Shown: positions 43,299 to 49,697, counted from the stretch's first letter. The stretch: DNA of 50,255 nt from Clostridia bacterium (GCA_017410375.1 JAFQQW010000038.1:1-50255); one strand, 5' to 3'. Translations and numbers: made by a program. Notes: generated from the letters alone by a model not told the origin.

Positions 43299-43315
43299 TA
43301 CGAAAAATTTTCGTA
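43299..43315. promoter_or_regulatory. Inverted repeat upstream of GH39 promoter
   Basis: TACGAAAA (43299-43306) and TTTTCGTA (43308-43315) with a 1-base centre. It ends 10 bases before the -35 element of the GH39 gene, a possible operator site; it has no clear terminator tail. Confidence 0.45.
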
Positions 43316-43325
43316 ACCGAATTCA

Positions 43326-43354
43326 TTGACATGCAAATTTCTCTTTGGTATAAT
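43326..43354 (+). promoter_or_regulatory. Full-consensus sigma-A promoter of GH39 gene
   Basis: TTGACA (43326-43331), 17 bases, TATAAT (43349-43354) with TGG before it. Both hexamers are perfect and the -10 is extended, so a repressor is likely needed for control. Confidence 0.88.
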
Positions 43355-43375
43355 GAGGCAAAGGAGTGGATGAAA

Positions 43376-44707
43376 ATGGCAAATTTAACAGTAGATTTTA
43401 CAAAAGAAATCGGCAAAATCAAGCCGATGCACGCGGTGGGACAACCGCCGTTTGTCGGAATGGATTTTTCTTATGTTTCCTATTTAAAAGAGGCAAATAT
43501 CCCGTATTCCAGACTGCATGATGTGGGCGGTGCCTATGGTGGATTTAAGTTTGTGGATATTCCAAACATTTTCAGAGATTTCGATGCAGACGAAAATGAC
43601 CCGAATTCTTATGATTTTGCATTTACGGATGTTTTAATTCAAGCGCTTATGGACAACAACTGTCCGCCTGTTTTCCGTTTGGGTGTAACCATTGAAAACT
43701 ATCCCCACATTAAAATTTACCGCATTCATCCGCCTGCTGATTTTGCAAAGTGGGCGAGGATCTGCGAGCATATCGTTCGTCATTACAATGAGGGCTGGGC
43801 AGACGGTTTCCATTACGGCATTGAATACTGGGAAATCTGGAACGAGCCGGAAAACAACGGTCCGACCCCTAAAAACATGATGTGGACAGGTACCATGGAG
43901 CAATATTTAGAGCTTTACGGTATTACAGCGAAGCATTTGAAAAACTGCTTCGGCGATACCATTAAGGTGGGTGGCTTTGCTTCCTGCGGTTTCTATGGCT
44001 TGTGGGGTGACCCAAAAAAATATGGCATGGATATTGAGTTTCGCGAAAAAGAGCACGGAGATTTGGCAAAAGAGTATTACATTGACTTTTTCAAGGCGTT
44101 TTTGGCATATAACAAAGAAAATAATGTGCCAATGGACTTTTTTTCCTGGCATTCCTATGCAAATGTGCAGGACACCATGGTTATGGCAAAATTCGTAGAA
44201 AAGACCATGAACGAGTATGGATATGGTGATGTGGAAACGCATCTTAACGAATGGAACAACGCGCATACCCGTTATAAACGCGGGAAAAGTGTGGCGAGTG
44301 TGCAGGCTTGTGCCATGCTTTGCGGAATGCAGAGCACCAAAACAACCATGCTTTGCTATTACGATGCCAGAATCGGACATAGTGTGTACGGTGGCTTGTT
44401 CAATCCCATTACCTACGAGCCGTTTTGTACCTATTATCCCTTCAAAGCCTTTGGTGAGCTGTACAAAATGGGCACACAGGTTGCTTGCGACTCGGATGAC
44501 AGTGAAGTGTATGCCGTTGCGGCAATGGGGAACGGAAAAAAAGGCGTTCTGATTGCCAACTGCAACAAAGAACCCATCACCTTAAAGACCAATCTTGAAG
44601 TAGATTTCAAGCTGTACCGTATCGATGAAAACCATTTGATGACCGAGGACATATTTGCACCGGAAATAGAGGTTGATGCAGAGCAGGTGTTGTTTATTGT
44701 AAAATAA
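43376..44707 (+). CDS. GH39-family glycoside hydrolase (beta-xylosidase-like)
   Basis: A 443-residue cytoplasmic enzyme of clan GH-A. Key residues fit GH39: the acid/base Glu in YWEIWNEPEN (about residue 162) and the nucleophile Glu in THLNEWN (about residue 288), with the FRLGVTIENYP and FFSWHSYAN strands of the barrel. A C-terminal beta-sandwich is seen after residue 370. GH39 includes beta-xylosidases and alpha-iduronidases; beta-xylosidase or a related exo-enzyme is more likely in this setting. ATG 43376 is 9 bases from AAAGGAG; ATG 43370 is too close. Confidence 0.82.
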   Translation: MANLTVDFTKEIGKIKPMHAVGQPPFVGMDFSYVSYLKEANIPYSRLHDVGGAYGGFKFVDIPNIFRDFDADENDPNSYDFAFTDVLIQALMDNNCPPVFRLGVTIENYPHIKIYRIHPPADFAKWARICEHIVRHYNEGWADGFHYGIEYWEIWNEPENNGPTPKNMMWTGTMEQYLELYGITAKHLKNCFGDTIKVGGFASCGFYGLWGDPKKYGMDIEFREKEHGDLAKEYYIDFFKAFLAYNKENNVPMDFFSWHSYANVQDTMVMAKFVEKTMNEYGYGDVETHLNEWNNAHTRYKRGKSVASVQACAMLCGMQSTKTTMLCYYDARIGHSVYGGLFNPITYEPFCTYYPFKAFGELYKMGTQVACDSDDSEVYAVAAMGNGKKGVLIANCNKEPITLKTNLEVDFKLYRIDENHLMTEDIFAPEIEVDAEQVLFIVK

Positions 44708-44730
44708 AAAAAGCCGTTTTCAGGCTTTTT
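44708..44730. terminator. Shared terminator between GH39 and M23 genes
   Basis: AAAAAGCC (44708-44715) and GGCTTTTT (44723-44730), loop of 7. The M23 stop codon (44731-44729) lies in the right arm. It works for both convergent strands. Confidence 0.8.
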
Positions 44731-45301
44731 AAAAGGAAATATGCAGGGCGGGGTCCTCAGGGATTCCGTCCTTTATAATTTCAAAATGCAGGTGCGGACC
44801 TGTGCTGTTGCCGGTTGACCCGACTAACGCAATCACGTCGCCCTTTTCCACAATCTGATTTTGTTCTGTACACAAGGTGCTGCAATGCGCATACAGTGTT
44901 TCATAGCCGTTGTCATGGGTTAAAATAACGGTATAGCCATAGCCGTCCACCCATCCGCAGGTGGAAACCGTTCCTTTTAGTGAGGCAAAAATGGGAGTCC
45001 CTGTATCTGCACCCAAATCAATGCCCTTGTGGTCGTTCCGTTCCCGTAAGCCAAAAGGCGAGGTGATTACGCCACCCTCTAACGGCTTTAAAAAAGTGCG
45101 GGCTTCCGTATCTTCGGCAATCGCTTTCTGAAGCTGTTCCACGCCAAAGGTCGGTGCCTGGTACATGTTTCGGAATACCGGCTCTGCCGATACAATGTCT
45201 TGTGTTTGCTCTGCTTTTTCAGGCTTGCTTTGTATAAGGTATATATTCATACCCAGTAAAAATAAAAAACAAAGCAACGGAATTGCGTTTCGTTTGTGCA
45301 T
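44729..45301 (-). CDS. Membrane-anchored M23 (LytM) peptidase, possibly sporulation-related
   Basis: A 190-residue protein: short cytoplasmic start, one transmembrane helix (about 7-23, IPLLCFLFLLGMNIYLI), a linker, then an M23 domain with SPFGLRERNDHKGIDLGA, a LYAHCSTLC strand and GPHLHFEI, so the zinc ligands (HxxxD, HxH) are intact. This is the size and layout of SpoIIQ- or SpoIVFA-like proteins of sporulation. Its promoter fits sigma-E better than sigma-A, and the spoIIGA-sigE-sigG genes are close. The ATG at 45301 has AAAGGTGA upstream; a further 48 upstream codons would cross the promoter. Confidence 0.8.
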   Translation of the reverse strand: MHKRNAIPLLCFLFLLGMNIYLIQSKPEKAEQTQDIVSAEPVFRNMYQAPTFGVEQLQKAIAEDTEARTFLKPLEGGVITSPFGLRERNDHKGIDLGADTGTPIFASLKGTVSTCGWVDGYGYTVILTHDNGYETLYAHCSTLCTEQNQIVEKGDVIALVGSTGNSTGPHLHFEIIKDGIPEDPALHISF

Positions 45302-45338
45302 AATCCATTCACCTTTCTCAAGTTTTGGTTCTACAGAA

Positions 45339-45367
45339 AGTATATGATGAATATGGAGAAAATATAC
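45339..45367 (-). promoter_or_regulatory. Sigma-E-type promoter of M23 gene
   Basis: On the minus strand GTATATT (45367-45361) is 14 bases from CATATACT (45346-45339). The sigma-E consensus is KMATATT, 13-15 bases, CATACAHT; each element has one mismatch. No good sigma-A -35 is seen. Confidence 0.5.
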
Positions 45368-45383
45368 CGAATTGATGAAAGGG

Positions 45384-45412
45384 TTGCTTTTGCTTAAAAA
45401 ATATGATACAAT
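45384..45412 (+). promoter_or_regulatory. Sigma-A promoter of FHA gene
   Basis: TTGCTT (45384-45389), 17 bases, TACAAT (45407-45412) with TGA in front (extended -10). Confidence 0.65.
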
Positions 45413-45435
45413 ACAATAAACGGGAGTTGATATGC

Positions 45436-45903
45436 ATGAACACACAAATACAGCAATTCATTGCAACCGTCGCAAAATACGCGATGGTTCTGGTAATATT
45501 TTTCTTTATGTACAGTATCATACGGCTGATTTATCTGGATATTAAAAAAAGCAGGATGGGTACGGCACAGGATGACCGTCCGTACATTAAACTGCTGAAC
45601 CGTCGGCACAGTCTTTCTTTTAAGGTAGAAGAACTGTATTCAATACAGGATAAAATGACGTTAGGACGTGGCTTGCACTCGGATATCACAATTCGTGACC
45701 CGTATCTTTCCACCCTGCATATTCAGTTTTTGAAGAAAGAGAAGCAATGGTATGTCCTGGACAACAAGAGCACGAACGGGACGGAAGTGAACGGAAATTA
45801 TATTCGCGGAACCTCTGCACCGCTGAAAACGGGCGACCTGATTCGACTTGGACAATTGCAGTTTATCTTTATGGAGCCTGCTATTCAGGATGACGAAGAG
45901 TAA
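45436..45903 (+). CDS. Membrane-anchored FHA-domain protein
   Basis: A 155-residue protein with a single transmembrane helix at about 13-33 (YAMVLVIFFFMYSIIRLIYL) followed by a basic linker and a cytoplasmic forkhead-associated domain (about 60-150). The phosphothreonine-binding features are GRGLHSDITI, the STLHIQF strand and NKSTNGTEVNG. Partners are usually targets of Ser/Thr kinases such as PrkC; in Clostridia similar genes lie beside FtsW/PBP or penicillin-binding genes, which are not seen here. GGGAG lies 9 bases before the ATG. Confidence 0.88.
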   Translation: MNTQIQQFIATVAKYAMVLVIFFFMYSIIRLIYLDIKKSRMGTAQDDRPYIKLLNRRHSLSFKVEELYSIQDKMTLGRGLHSDITIRDPYLSTLHIQFLKKEKQWYVLDNKSTNGTEVNGNYIRGTSAPLKTGDLIRLGQLQFIFMEPAIQDDEE

Positions 45904-45939
45904 AAAGCTTTGTGACTTAATTAAGTCACAAAGCTTTTT
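45902..45939. terminator. Perfect-palindrome terminator after FHA gene
   Basis: A 38-base perfect palindrome centred between 45920 and 45921 with A and T runs on its outer ends. Confidence 0.88.
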
Positions 45940-45955
45940 TTACTTCTGCCCGTTT

Positions 45956-45989
45956 TTGACAAAATAAGCCCTATAAACAGGTGTATGCT
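45956..45989 (+). promoter_or_regulatory. Candidate spoIIG-type promoter (22-base spacing)
   Basis: A consensus TTGACA (45956-45961) is 22 bases from TATGCT (45984-45989). In Bacillus the Spo0A-activated spoIIG promoter also has its -35-like and -10 elements 22 bases apart. TTTGACA here is one base off a Spo0A box (TTCGACA). The -10 is only moderate. Confidence 0.45.
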
Positions 45990-46000
45990 GAATACGGGTG

Positions 46001-46741
46001 ATGCATTTGATTGTGTATGTAGATGTAGCTTTAGTGCTGTCTTTGTTTTTAAACGGGACTCTTGTGTGGCTTCCCGGAAAGCTGATGGGCGTAAAAACAA
46101 CACCTGTTCGTATGGTGCTTGGCACATTAACAGGTGTTTTGTACGGTGTAGTGTGCTTTATAACAGACTATTATCGGATATGGCTTTCTGTAGGGGTGGC
46201 ATACGTACAGATGCGGATTTCCTATCCGCAAAAGCAGGGCGTGCTGATGCTTGCAAAAATAGCTTCGGCGATTTTACTTGCGGGCTGGCAGCAAACCTTT
46301 TCGGTAGCAGGCGTGACCTCGTTAATGCTGTTTGTGGCAGGTGTTTATGCCTTGCGACTGCTCTGGAAAAAAATTCATGGCTTCATTCGTACCGAAAAGC
46401 TGTATCGGAAAATTCAGATAGGGGTAAATGGAAACAGTCTGGAGTTTATGGGGTATATTGATTCGGGAAACCGCCTTTCGGTAGCGGTGCTGAGTGAACA
46501 GACTGCCATTTCGTTACTCGGCGAAAAGCTGGTAGCGGATATGCGTGAGATGGAAAATACAAAAGCACTGAACTACCGTCTTTTGCCTTGTACGACGGTA
46601 AGCGGAGAAGGGTTTATTCCGGTTTTTAAGCCGGATTTTATGAAGATAGACGGCAAAAAAAGCAATATGCAGGTGGGGATTAATTTTATGCCTATGCAGG
46701 AGCAGATGCTACTGCCTAAAAATGTTCTGGAGGTACAGTAA
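46001..46741 (+). CDS. spoIIGA: Sporulation sigma-E factor-processing peptidase SpoIIGA
   Basis: A 246-residue membrane aspartic protease that cleaves the pro-sequence of sigma-E in response to forespore SpoIIR. The N-terminal half has about five hydrophobic helices starting LIVYVDVALVLSLFLNGTLV. The C-terminal half is a retropepsin-like domain with the catalytic GYIDSGNRL motif (DSGN where Bacillus has DTGN). The next gene starts at the first base after its stop codon. ATG 46001 is preferred to a GTG one codon upstream; the ribosome site is weak. Confidence 0.92.
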   Translation: MHLIVYVDVALVLSLFLNGTLVWLPGKLMGVKTTPVRMVLGTLTGVLYGVVCFITDYYRIWLSVGVAYVQMRISYPQKQGVLMLAKIASAILLAGWQQTFSVAGVTSLMLFVAGVYALRLLWKKIHGFIRTEKLYRKIQIGVNGNSLEFMGYIDSGNRLSVAVLSEQTAISLLGEKLVADMREMENTKALNYRLLPCTTVSGEGFIPVFKPDFMKIDGKKSNMQVGINFMPMQEQMLLPKNVLEVQ

Positions 46742-47434
46742 ATGTTTATAAAGTGGATACATAAAATTAAAAATTTGTTTGAAAAAAAGGATATTTTTTA
46801 TATTGGAGGCAGTCAGATTCTGCCCGCACCGTTAAGCAAGGAGGAAGAAGCCTCCTGCCTTGAAAACATAAAGGACAGCGAAAACCGCAAGCTTTTGATT
46901 GAACACAATTTAAGGCTTGTGGTCTACATTGCAAGAAAGTTTGAAAATACAGGAATCGGGATTGAGGATTTGATTTCCATCGGTACCATCGGGCTGATTA
47001 AAGCGGTCAATACCTTTAATCCCGAAAAAAACATCAAGCTTGCAACCTATGCGTCCCGCTGTATTGAAAACGAAATTTTAATGTTCCTGCGGAAAAACAG
47101 CAATACCAGGCAGGAAATTTCCATCAATGAGCCGCTGAACACCGACTACGACGGCAATGAGCTGATGCTTTCGGATATTTTAGGCTCGGATGCGGATGCA
47201 GTGGGAAAGTCTTTGGATGATGAGGTGGATAAAGAGCTTCTTGCCATTGCCATGGGCAGACTTTCGGTGCGGGAAAAGGAGATTATGTGCTTGCGCTACG
47301 GGTTGCTGGGCGGTGAAGAAAAGACACAAAAGGAGGTGGCGGATAAGCTCGGTATTTCCCAGTCTTATATTTCAAGACTTGAAAAACGTATCATTTTACG
47401 TCTGAAAAAAGAGATGGATAAAATGACAGATTAG
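46742..47434 (+). CDS. sigE: RNA polymerase sporulation sigma factor sigma-E
   Basis: A 230-residue mother-cell sigma factor. Residues 1-25 ([20 protein letters not shown]) form the amphipathic pro-sequence that anchors it to membrane until SpoIIGA cuts. Region 2 is seen in [20 protein letters not shown] and [18 protein letters not shown], and region 4 in [20 protein letters not shown]. It is coupled to spoIIGA (adjacent stop and start), with GGAGGT inside the end of spoIIGA. Confidence 0.96.
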   Translation: MFIKWIHKIKNLFEKKDIFYIGGSQILPAPLSKEEEASCLENIKDSENRKLLIEHNLRLVVYIARKFENTGIGIEDLISIGTIGLIKAVNTFNPEKNIKLATYASRCIENEILMFLRKNSNTRQEISINEPLNTDYDGNELMLSDILGSDADAVGKSLDDEVDKELLAIAMGRLSVREKEIMCLRYGLLGGEEKTQKEVADKLGISQSYISRLEKRIILRLKKEMDKMTD

Positions 47435-47463
47435 TATAACTTTTTCGTTCCCCGGGGATACTA
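47434..47463 (+). promoter_or_regulatory. Sigma-F-type promoter of sigG
   Basis: GTATA (47434-47438), 15 bases, GGGGATACTA (47454-47463). Both elements fit the sigma-F consensus GYWTA - about 15 - GGNNANAHTR at every position. The expected start is near 47470. Confidence 0.8.
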
Positions 47464-47503
47464 AGAGTATCGCTTGAAAGGGAAGGGGACGAAAAAGTTG
47501 TAC
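47434..47503 (+). promoter_or_regulatory. Long stem sequestering sigG ribosome site and start codon
   Basis: 47434-47453 pairs with 47485-47503 (19 bp, one bulged T, one G-U). The 3' arm holds the Shine-Dalgarno AAGGGG (47483-47488, mostly paired) and the TTG start (47498). A smaller hairpin GATACT/AGTATC (47457-47471) is in the loop. Only RNA reading through from sigE has the 5' arm; RNA from the sigma-F promoter starts after it. Confidence 0.75.
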
Positions 47504-48271
47504 ATGAATAAAGTGGAAATCTGTGGTGTTAATACAGCAAAGCTTCCGGTGCTTTCTGCGGAGGAAAAGGAGAATTTACTCCGTAAAATCAAGCAGGGCG
47601 ACAAGCAGGCGGAAGATGATTTTGTGAACGGAAATTTAAGGCTTGTTTTAAGTGTGATACAAAAATTCTGTAATCGGGGCGAATACGCGGACGATTTGTT
47701 TCAGGTGGGGTGTGTGGGACTGATGAAGGCGGTCAAAAACTTTGATTTGAGTGTAGGCGTAAAGTTTTCCACCTATGCGGTGCCCATGATTGTGGGTGAG
47801 GTGCGTCGGTATTTGAGGGACAACAACGCCATTCGTGTGTCCCGTTCGGTAAAGGACCTTGCGTATAAAGCTCTGCAGGCCAAAGAGGAACTATCAAGAG
47901 CAAATAACCAAGAACCAAGCTTGGAAGAAATCGCCAAAAAACTGGATGTTCCGGTTAAAGCCATTTCAAATGCGTTGGATGCCATACAAGACCCTATTTC
48001 CCTTTACGACCCCGTTTTTCACGACGGAACGGATGCGGTATCTGTTATGGATCAGGTGAAAGACGATAAAAATCACGACGAGCTGTGGACAGATGATATC
48101 GTGCTTCGGGAGGCAATTGAACGCCTGCATGAGCGGGAGAAGAAAATCATTACTCTCCGCTTTTTTCAGGGCAAAACCCAGACCGAGGTGGCAGAGTCCA
48201 TCGGCATCTCTCAAGCCCAAGTCTCGCGCCTTGAAAAAAGCGCCCTGAGCCAGATGAAGAAGTATATATAA
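47498..48271 (+). CDS. sigG: RNA polymerase sporulation sigma factor sigma-G
   Basis: A 257-residue late forespore sigma factor, closely similar to Bacillus SigG throughout: NKVEICGVNTAKLPVL at the N-terminus, ADDLFQVGCVGLMKAVKNFD and VKFSTYAVPMIVGEVRRYLR in region 2, and GKTQTEVAESIGISQAQVSR in region 4. The TTG at 47498 is chosen because AAGGGG lies 9 bases upstream and the protein length then equals that of Bacillus SigG (M-x-x-NKVEICGV). The ATG at 47504 is an alternative with spacing 15. Confidence 0.95.
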   Translation: MYMNKVEICGVNTAKLPVLSAEEKENLLRKIKQGDKQAEDDFVNGNLRLVLSVIQKFCNRGEYADDLFQVGCVGLMKAVKNFDLSVGVKFSTYAVPMIVGEVRRYLRDNNAIRVSRSVKDLAYKALQAKEELSRANNQEPSLEEIAKKLDVPVKAISNALDAIQDPISLYDPVFHDGTDAVSVMDQVKDDKNHDELWTDDIVLREAIERLHEREKKIITLRFFQGKTQTEVAESIGISQAQVSRLEKSALSQMKKYI

Positions 48272-48286
48272 ATTAAATATCTGAGA

Positions 48287-48306
48287 TTTTTACACGGATG
48301 TAAAAA
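48287..48306 (+). terminator. Weak hairpin after sigG
   Basis: TTTTTACA (48287-48294) pairs with TGTAAAAA (48299-48306), loop CGGA. No T run follows, so termination would be weak. Confidence 0.4.
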
Positions 48307-48358
48307 TAAGTAAAATATTTTCTTGTATAATGTGATTTTTTGTATTATAATAATATTA

Positions 48359-48393
48359 CCCCCGAAGGGGGAGGCGGTTATTTTTTCCGCCTC
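48359..48393. other. Tandem G/C-rich hairpins at border of accessory region
   Basis: CCCCC-GAA-GGGGG (48359-48371) and GAGGCGG (48371-48377) with CCGCCTC (48387-48393) lie side by side. They separate the A/T-rich gap after sigG from the phage remnant. On the minus strand a possible small hydrophobic/basic peptide (about 48378-48506) ends inside the second hairpin. Confidence 0.5.
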
Positions 48394-48489
48394 TTGCTCT
48401 TACTGCGTTTCGCAGTTGCCAGTTCATAAAGTTTTGCGATAACCTGAACTGTCAACCACACCGCTGTGAGAGCTTTTATTATTTTTATA

Positions 48490-48681
48490 ATATATCTTAA
48501 GACTTTTGGTGACCGATATACCATAGCAAAGGCTGCGGGTGACAAGGACATGATGCTCAAAGAGCAGACGCGTATGACACAGCTTTCGCAAAAATATAAC
48601 GAGTTTTCTAAAAAGGCGGGATTGCCTACCAAAGTGGAGCGGTTGAGTAGCGGAATTTCGTCTAAATCGTTGACAAAGCGT
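48490..48681 (+). pseudogene. C-terminal remnant of a phage minor head (SPP1 gp7-like) protein
   Basis: About 60 codons, from TFGDRYTIAKAAGDKDMM to FSKKAGLPTKVERLSSG, follow the end pattern of phage minor capsid/head-morphogenesis proteins (KAAGD, a run of charged helix, Y-x-EFSKxAGLPxxxER). The upstream part of such a gene is missing. The frame continues without a stop into the GNAT-like gene, so a fused 254-residue product from GTG 48466 is formally possible, but no ribosome site precedes that codon. Confidence 0.6.
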
Positions 48682-48698
48682 GGGAATAGTGGTATAAT
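48670..48698 (+). promoter_or_regulatory. Consensus sigma-A promoter of GNAT-like gene
   Basis: TTGACA (48670-48675), 17 bases, TATAAT (48693-48698). Both hexamers are perfect. It lies inside the end of the phage remnant. Confidence 0.85.
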
Positions 48699-48723
48699 AA
48701 AAATAGGAGGTAGTGGAATAGAT

Positions 48724-49230
48724 ATGTATATTGACAAATTCACACCTTGCTTAGAGGATGCAAAAACCGGGGAAATACTGTCGACCTCTTATGCTCTTGT
48801 ATCTAAACATGAATTGAGACAATTAAAAGGTTGGAAATTTAATTGGATGGATTCGGATTTGGATAGTTCAGAAATCTACAAACTGACATTAAAAGGCGAT
48901 TCTGAAATTCAAGGTTTAATTTCGATTACTAATTTTGAAAGAGACAGAGCTGTCTATGTAAAACTTGTCGAAAGTGCACCGCATAATTTAGGCAAAAATA
49001 AGCAATATAATGGCGTTGGCGGACATCTGTATGCGATAGCGGCGCAAAAATCTGTCGATAAAAGATATGGCGGTTTTTTGTTTATGGATGCCAAAAATGC
49101 TGAGTTGGTTGAACACTATCATAAAACGCTTGGAGCGGTACTGATAGGTAGACCGCATCCATACAGAATGATTGTTGATGAAGATGCTGCAAAAAAATTA
49201 CTGAAAATCTATACATTGGAAGGAGAATGA
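48724..49230 (+). CDS. GNAT-like acetyltransferase of phage-remnant locus
   Basis: A 168-residue protein. Residues 1-60 have no clear match (MYIDKFTPCLEDAKTGEI, later GWKFNWMDSD). A central strand pair (IQGLISITNF, AVYVKLVESAPHN) leads to NKQYNGVGGHLYAIAAQKS, which looks like the acetyl-CoA loop (GxGGxL after a charged residue), followed by FLFMDAKNAELVEHYHKTLG, the usual end of a GNAT fold. The substrate is unknown. GGAGG lies 13 bases before the ATG, a long spacing. The stop overlaps a potential ATG (ATGA) of the next small gene. Enzyme, toxin or tRNA/protein modifier are all possible. Confidence 0.7.
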   Translation: MYIDKFTPCLEDAKTGEILSTSYALVSKHELRQLKGWKFNWMDSDLDSSEIYKLTLKGDSEIQGLISITNFERDRAVYVKLVESAPHNLGKNKQYNGVGGHLYAIAAQKSVDKRYGGFLFMDAKNAELVEHYHKTLGAVLIGRPHPYRMIVDEDAAKKLLKIYTLEGE

Positions 49231-49232
49231 GT

Positions 49233-49424
49233 ATGTCAAGAACAGATATGGAAAGCATGAAACAGCTTGATGAAGTGGCAGAAAAGGCAGGCGGATTTGT
49301 ATCTATGCTGAAAAGCGATGAAATTCGCTACGACTACAGGAAAATCCTTGCGCACTGTAAAGAAAAAGGCATAGAGCCTATGGATTTAACAATAAGAGAG
49401 TTGAATCAATTTATTGTACAATAA
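49233..49424 (+). CDS. Small acidic helical protein, partner of GNAT-like gene
   Basis: A 63-residue protein starting MSRTDMESMKQLDEVAEKAG and ending RELNQFIVQ. It is predicted to be helical, with no membrane segment, no Cys and no DNA-binding motif I recognise. GGAAGGAGA ends 7 bases before ATG 49233; an ATG at 49227 overlaps the previous stop. The tight coupling suggests that the two proteins act together, for example as a modifier and its regulator. A terminator follows. Confidence 0.65.
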   Translation: MSRTDMESMKQLDEVAEKAGGFVSMLKSDEIRYDYRKILAHCKEKGIEPMDLTIRELNQFIVQ

Positions 49425-49445
49425 AAAAGTAGTCTATGATGTGAT

Positions 49446-49478
49446 AACCACCCTACTGTGACGGTAAGGTGGTTTTTT
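49446..49478 (+). terminator. Terminator of GNAT-small protein unit
   Basis: AACCACCCTAC (49446-49456) pairs with GTAAGGTGGTT (49464-49474) with one mismatch, loop of 7, then T residues. Confidence 0.85.
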
Positions 49479-49500
49479 AGTGCCAAAAAGAAAAAATAAG

Positions 49501-49529
49501 TTGCATTTATGCTTTTTTTGTGGTAAGAT
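49501..49529 (+). promoter_or_regulatory. Sigma-A promoter of structured RNA 2
   Basis: TTGCAT (49501-49506), 17 bases, TAAGAT (49524-49529) with TGG before it (extended -10). The expected start is 49536, the first base of the closing stem. Confidence 0.65.
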
Positions 49530-49535
49530 AATATT

Positions 49536-49697
49536 AACCACGCAACTGAATATACTAACCATAAGCGTTTGCATTTTTACTTTGGTAAAAGGTGCGAAGC
49601 TTTGTTTTCGTATGCTTATGGTATATGTTGCGTGGTTGCAGGCGAAGCTCGTGCTTTTTCGGTGCGTAGCTTCAGTCTATTGAACTACGCACTTTTT
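49536..49697 (+). ncRNA. Structured non-coding RNA or leader (RNA 2), class unknown
   Basis: The closing stem is AACCACGCAAC (49536-49546) with GTTGCGTGGTT (49627-49637), perfect over 11 bp. It continues as ATATA (49550-49554) with TATAT (49622-49626) and CCATAAGC (49559-49566) with GCTTATGG (49614-49621), with only short 5'-side bulges. An apical hairpin TTTTAC/GTAAAA lies at 49575-49590. AGCTTTG in the loop could pair with CGAAGCT in the tail. A terminator ends it at 49697. A membrane-protein gene follows, so it may be a leader. No known riboswitch core is recognised. Confidence 0.65.
49662..49697 (+). terminator. Terminator at the end of RNA 2
   Basis: GTGCGTAG (49662-49669) and TTCA (49671-49674) pair with TGAA and CTACGCAC (49681-49692) with one bulged C, followed by five T. 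Confidence 0.88.

Noticed and set aside
45985-46461. 158-codon frame overlapping spoIIGA
   Set aside because: It is a shifted reading of spoIIGA; the spoIIGA frame has the DSGN motif and membrane helices.
48466-49230. One fused 254-residue phage head-GNAT protein
   Set aside because: The GTG at 48466 has no ribosome site, while a perfect promoter and a GGAGG site lie further down before ATG 48724; separate expression is more likely.
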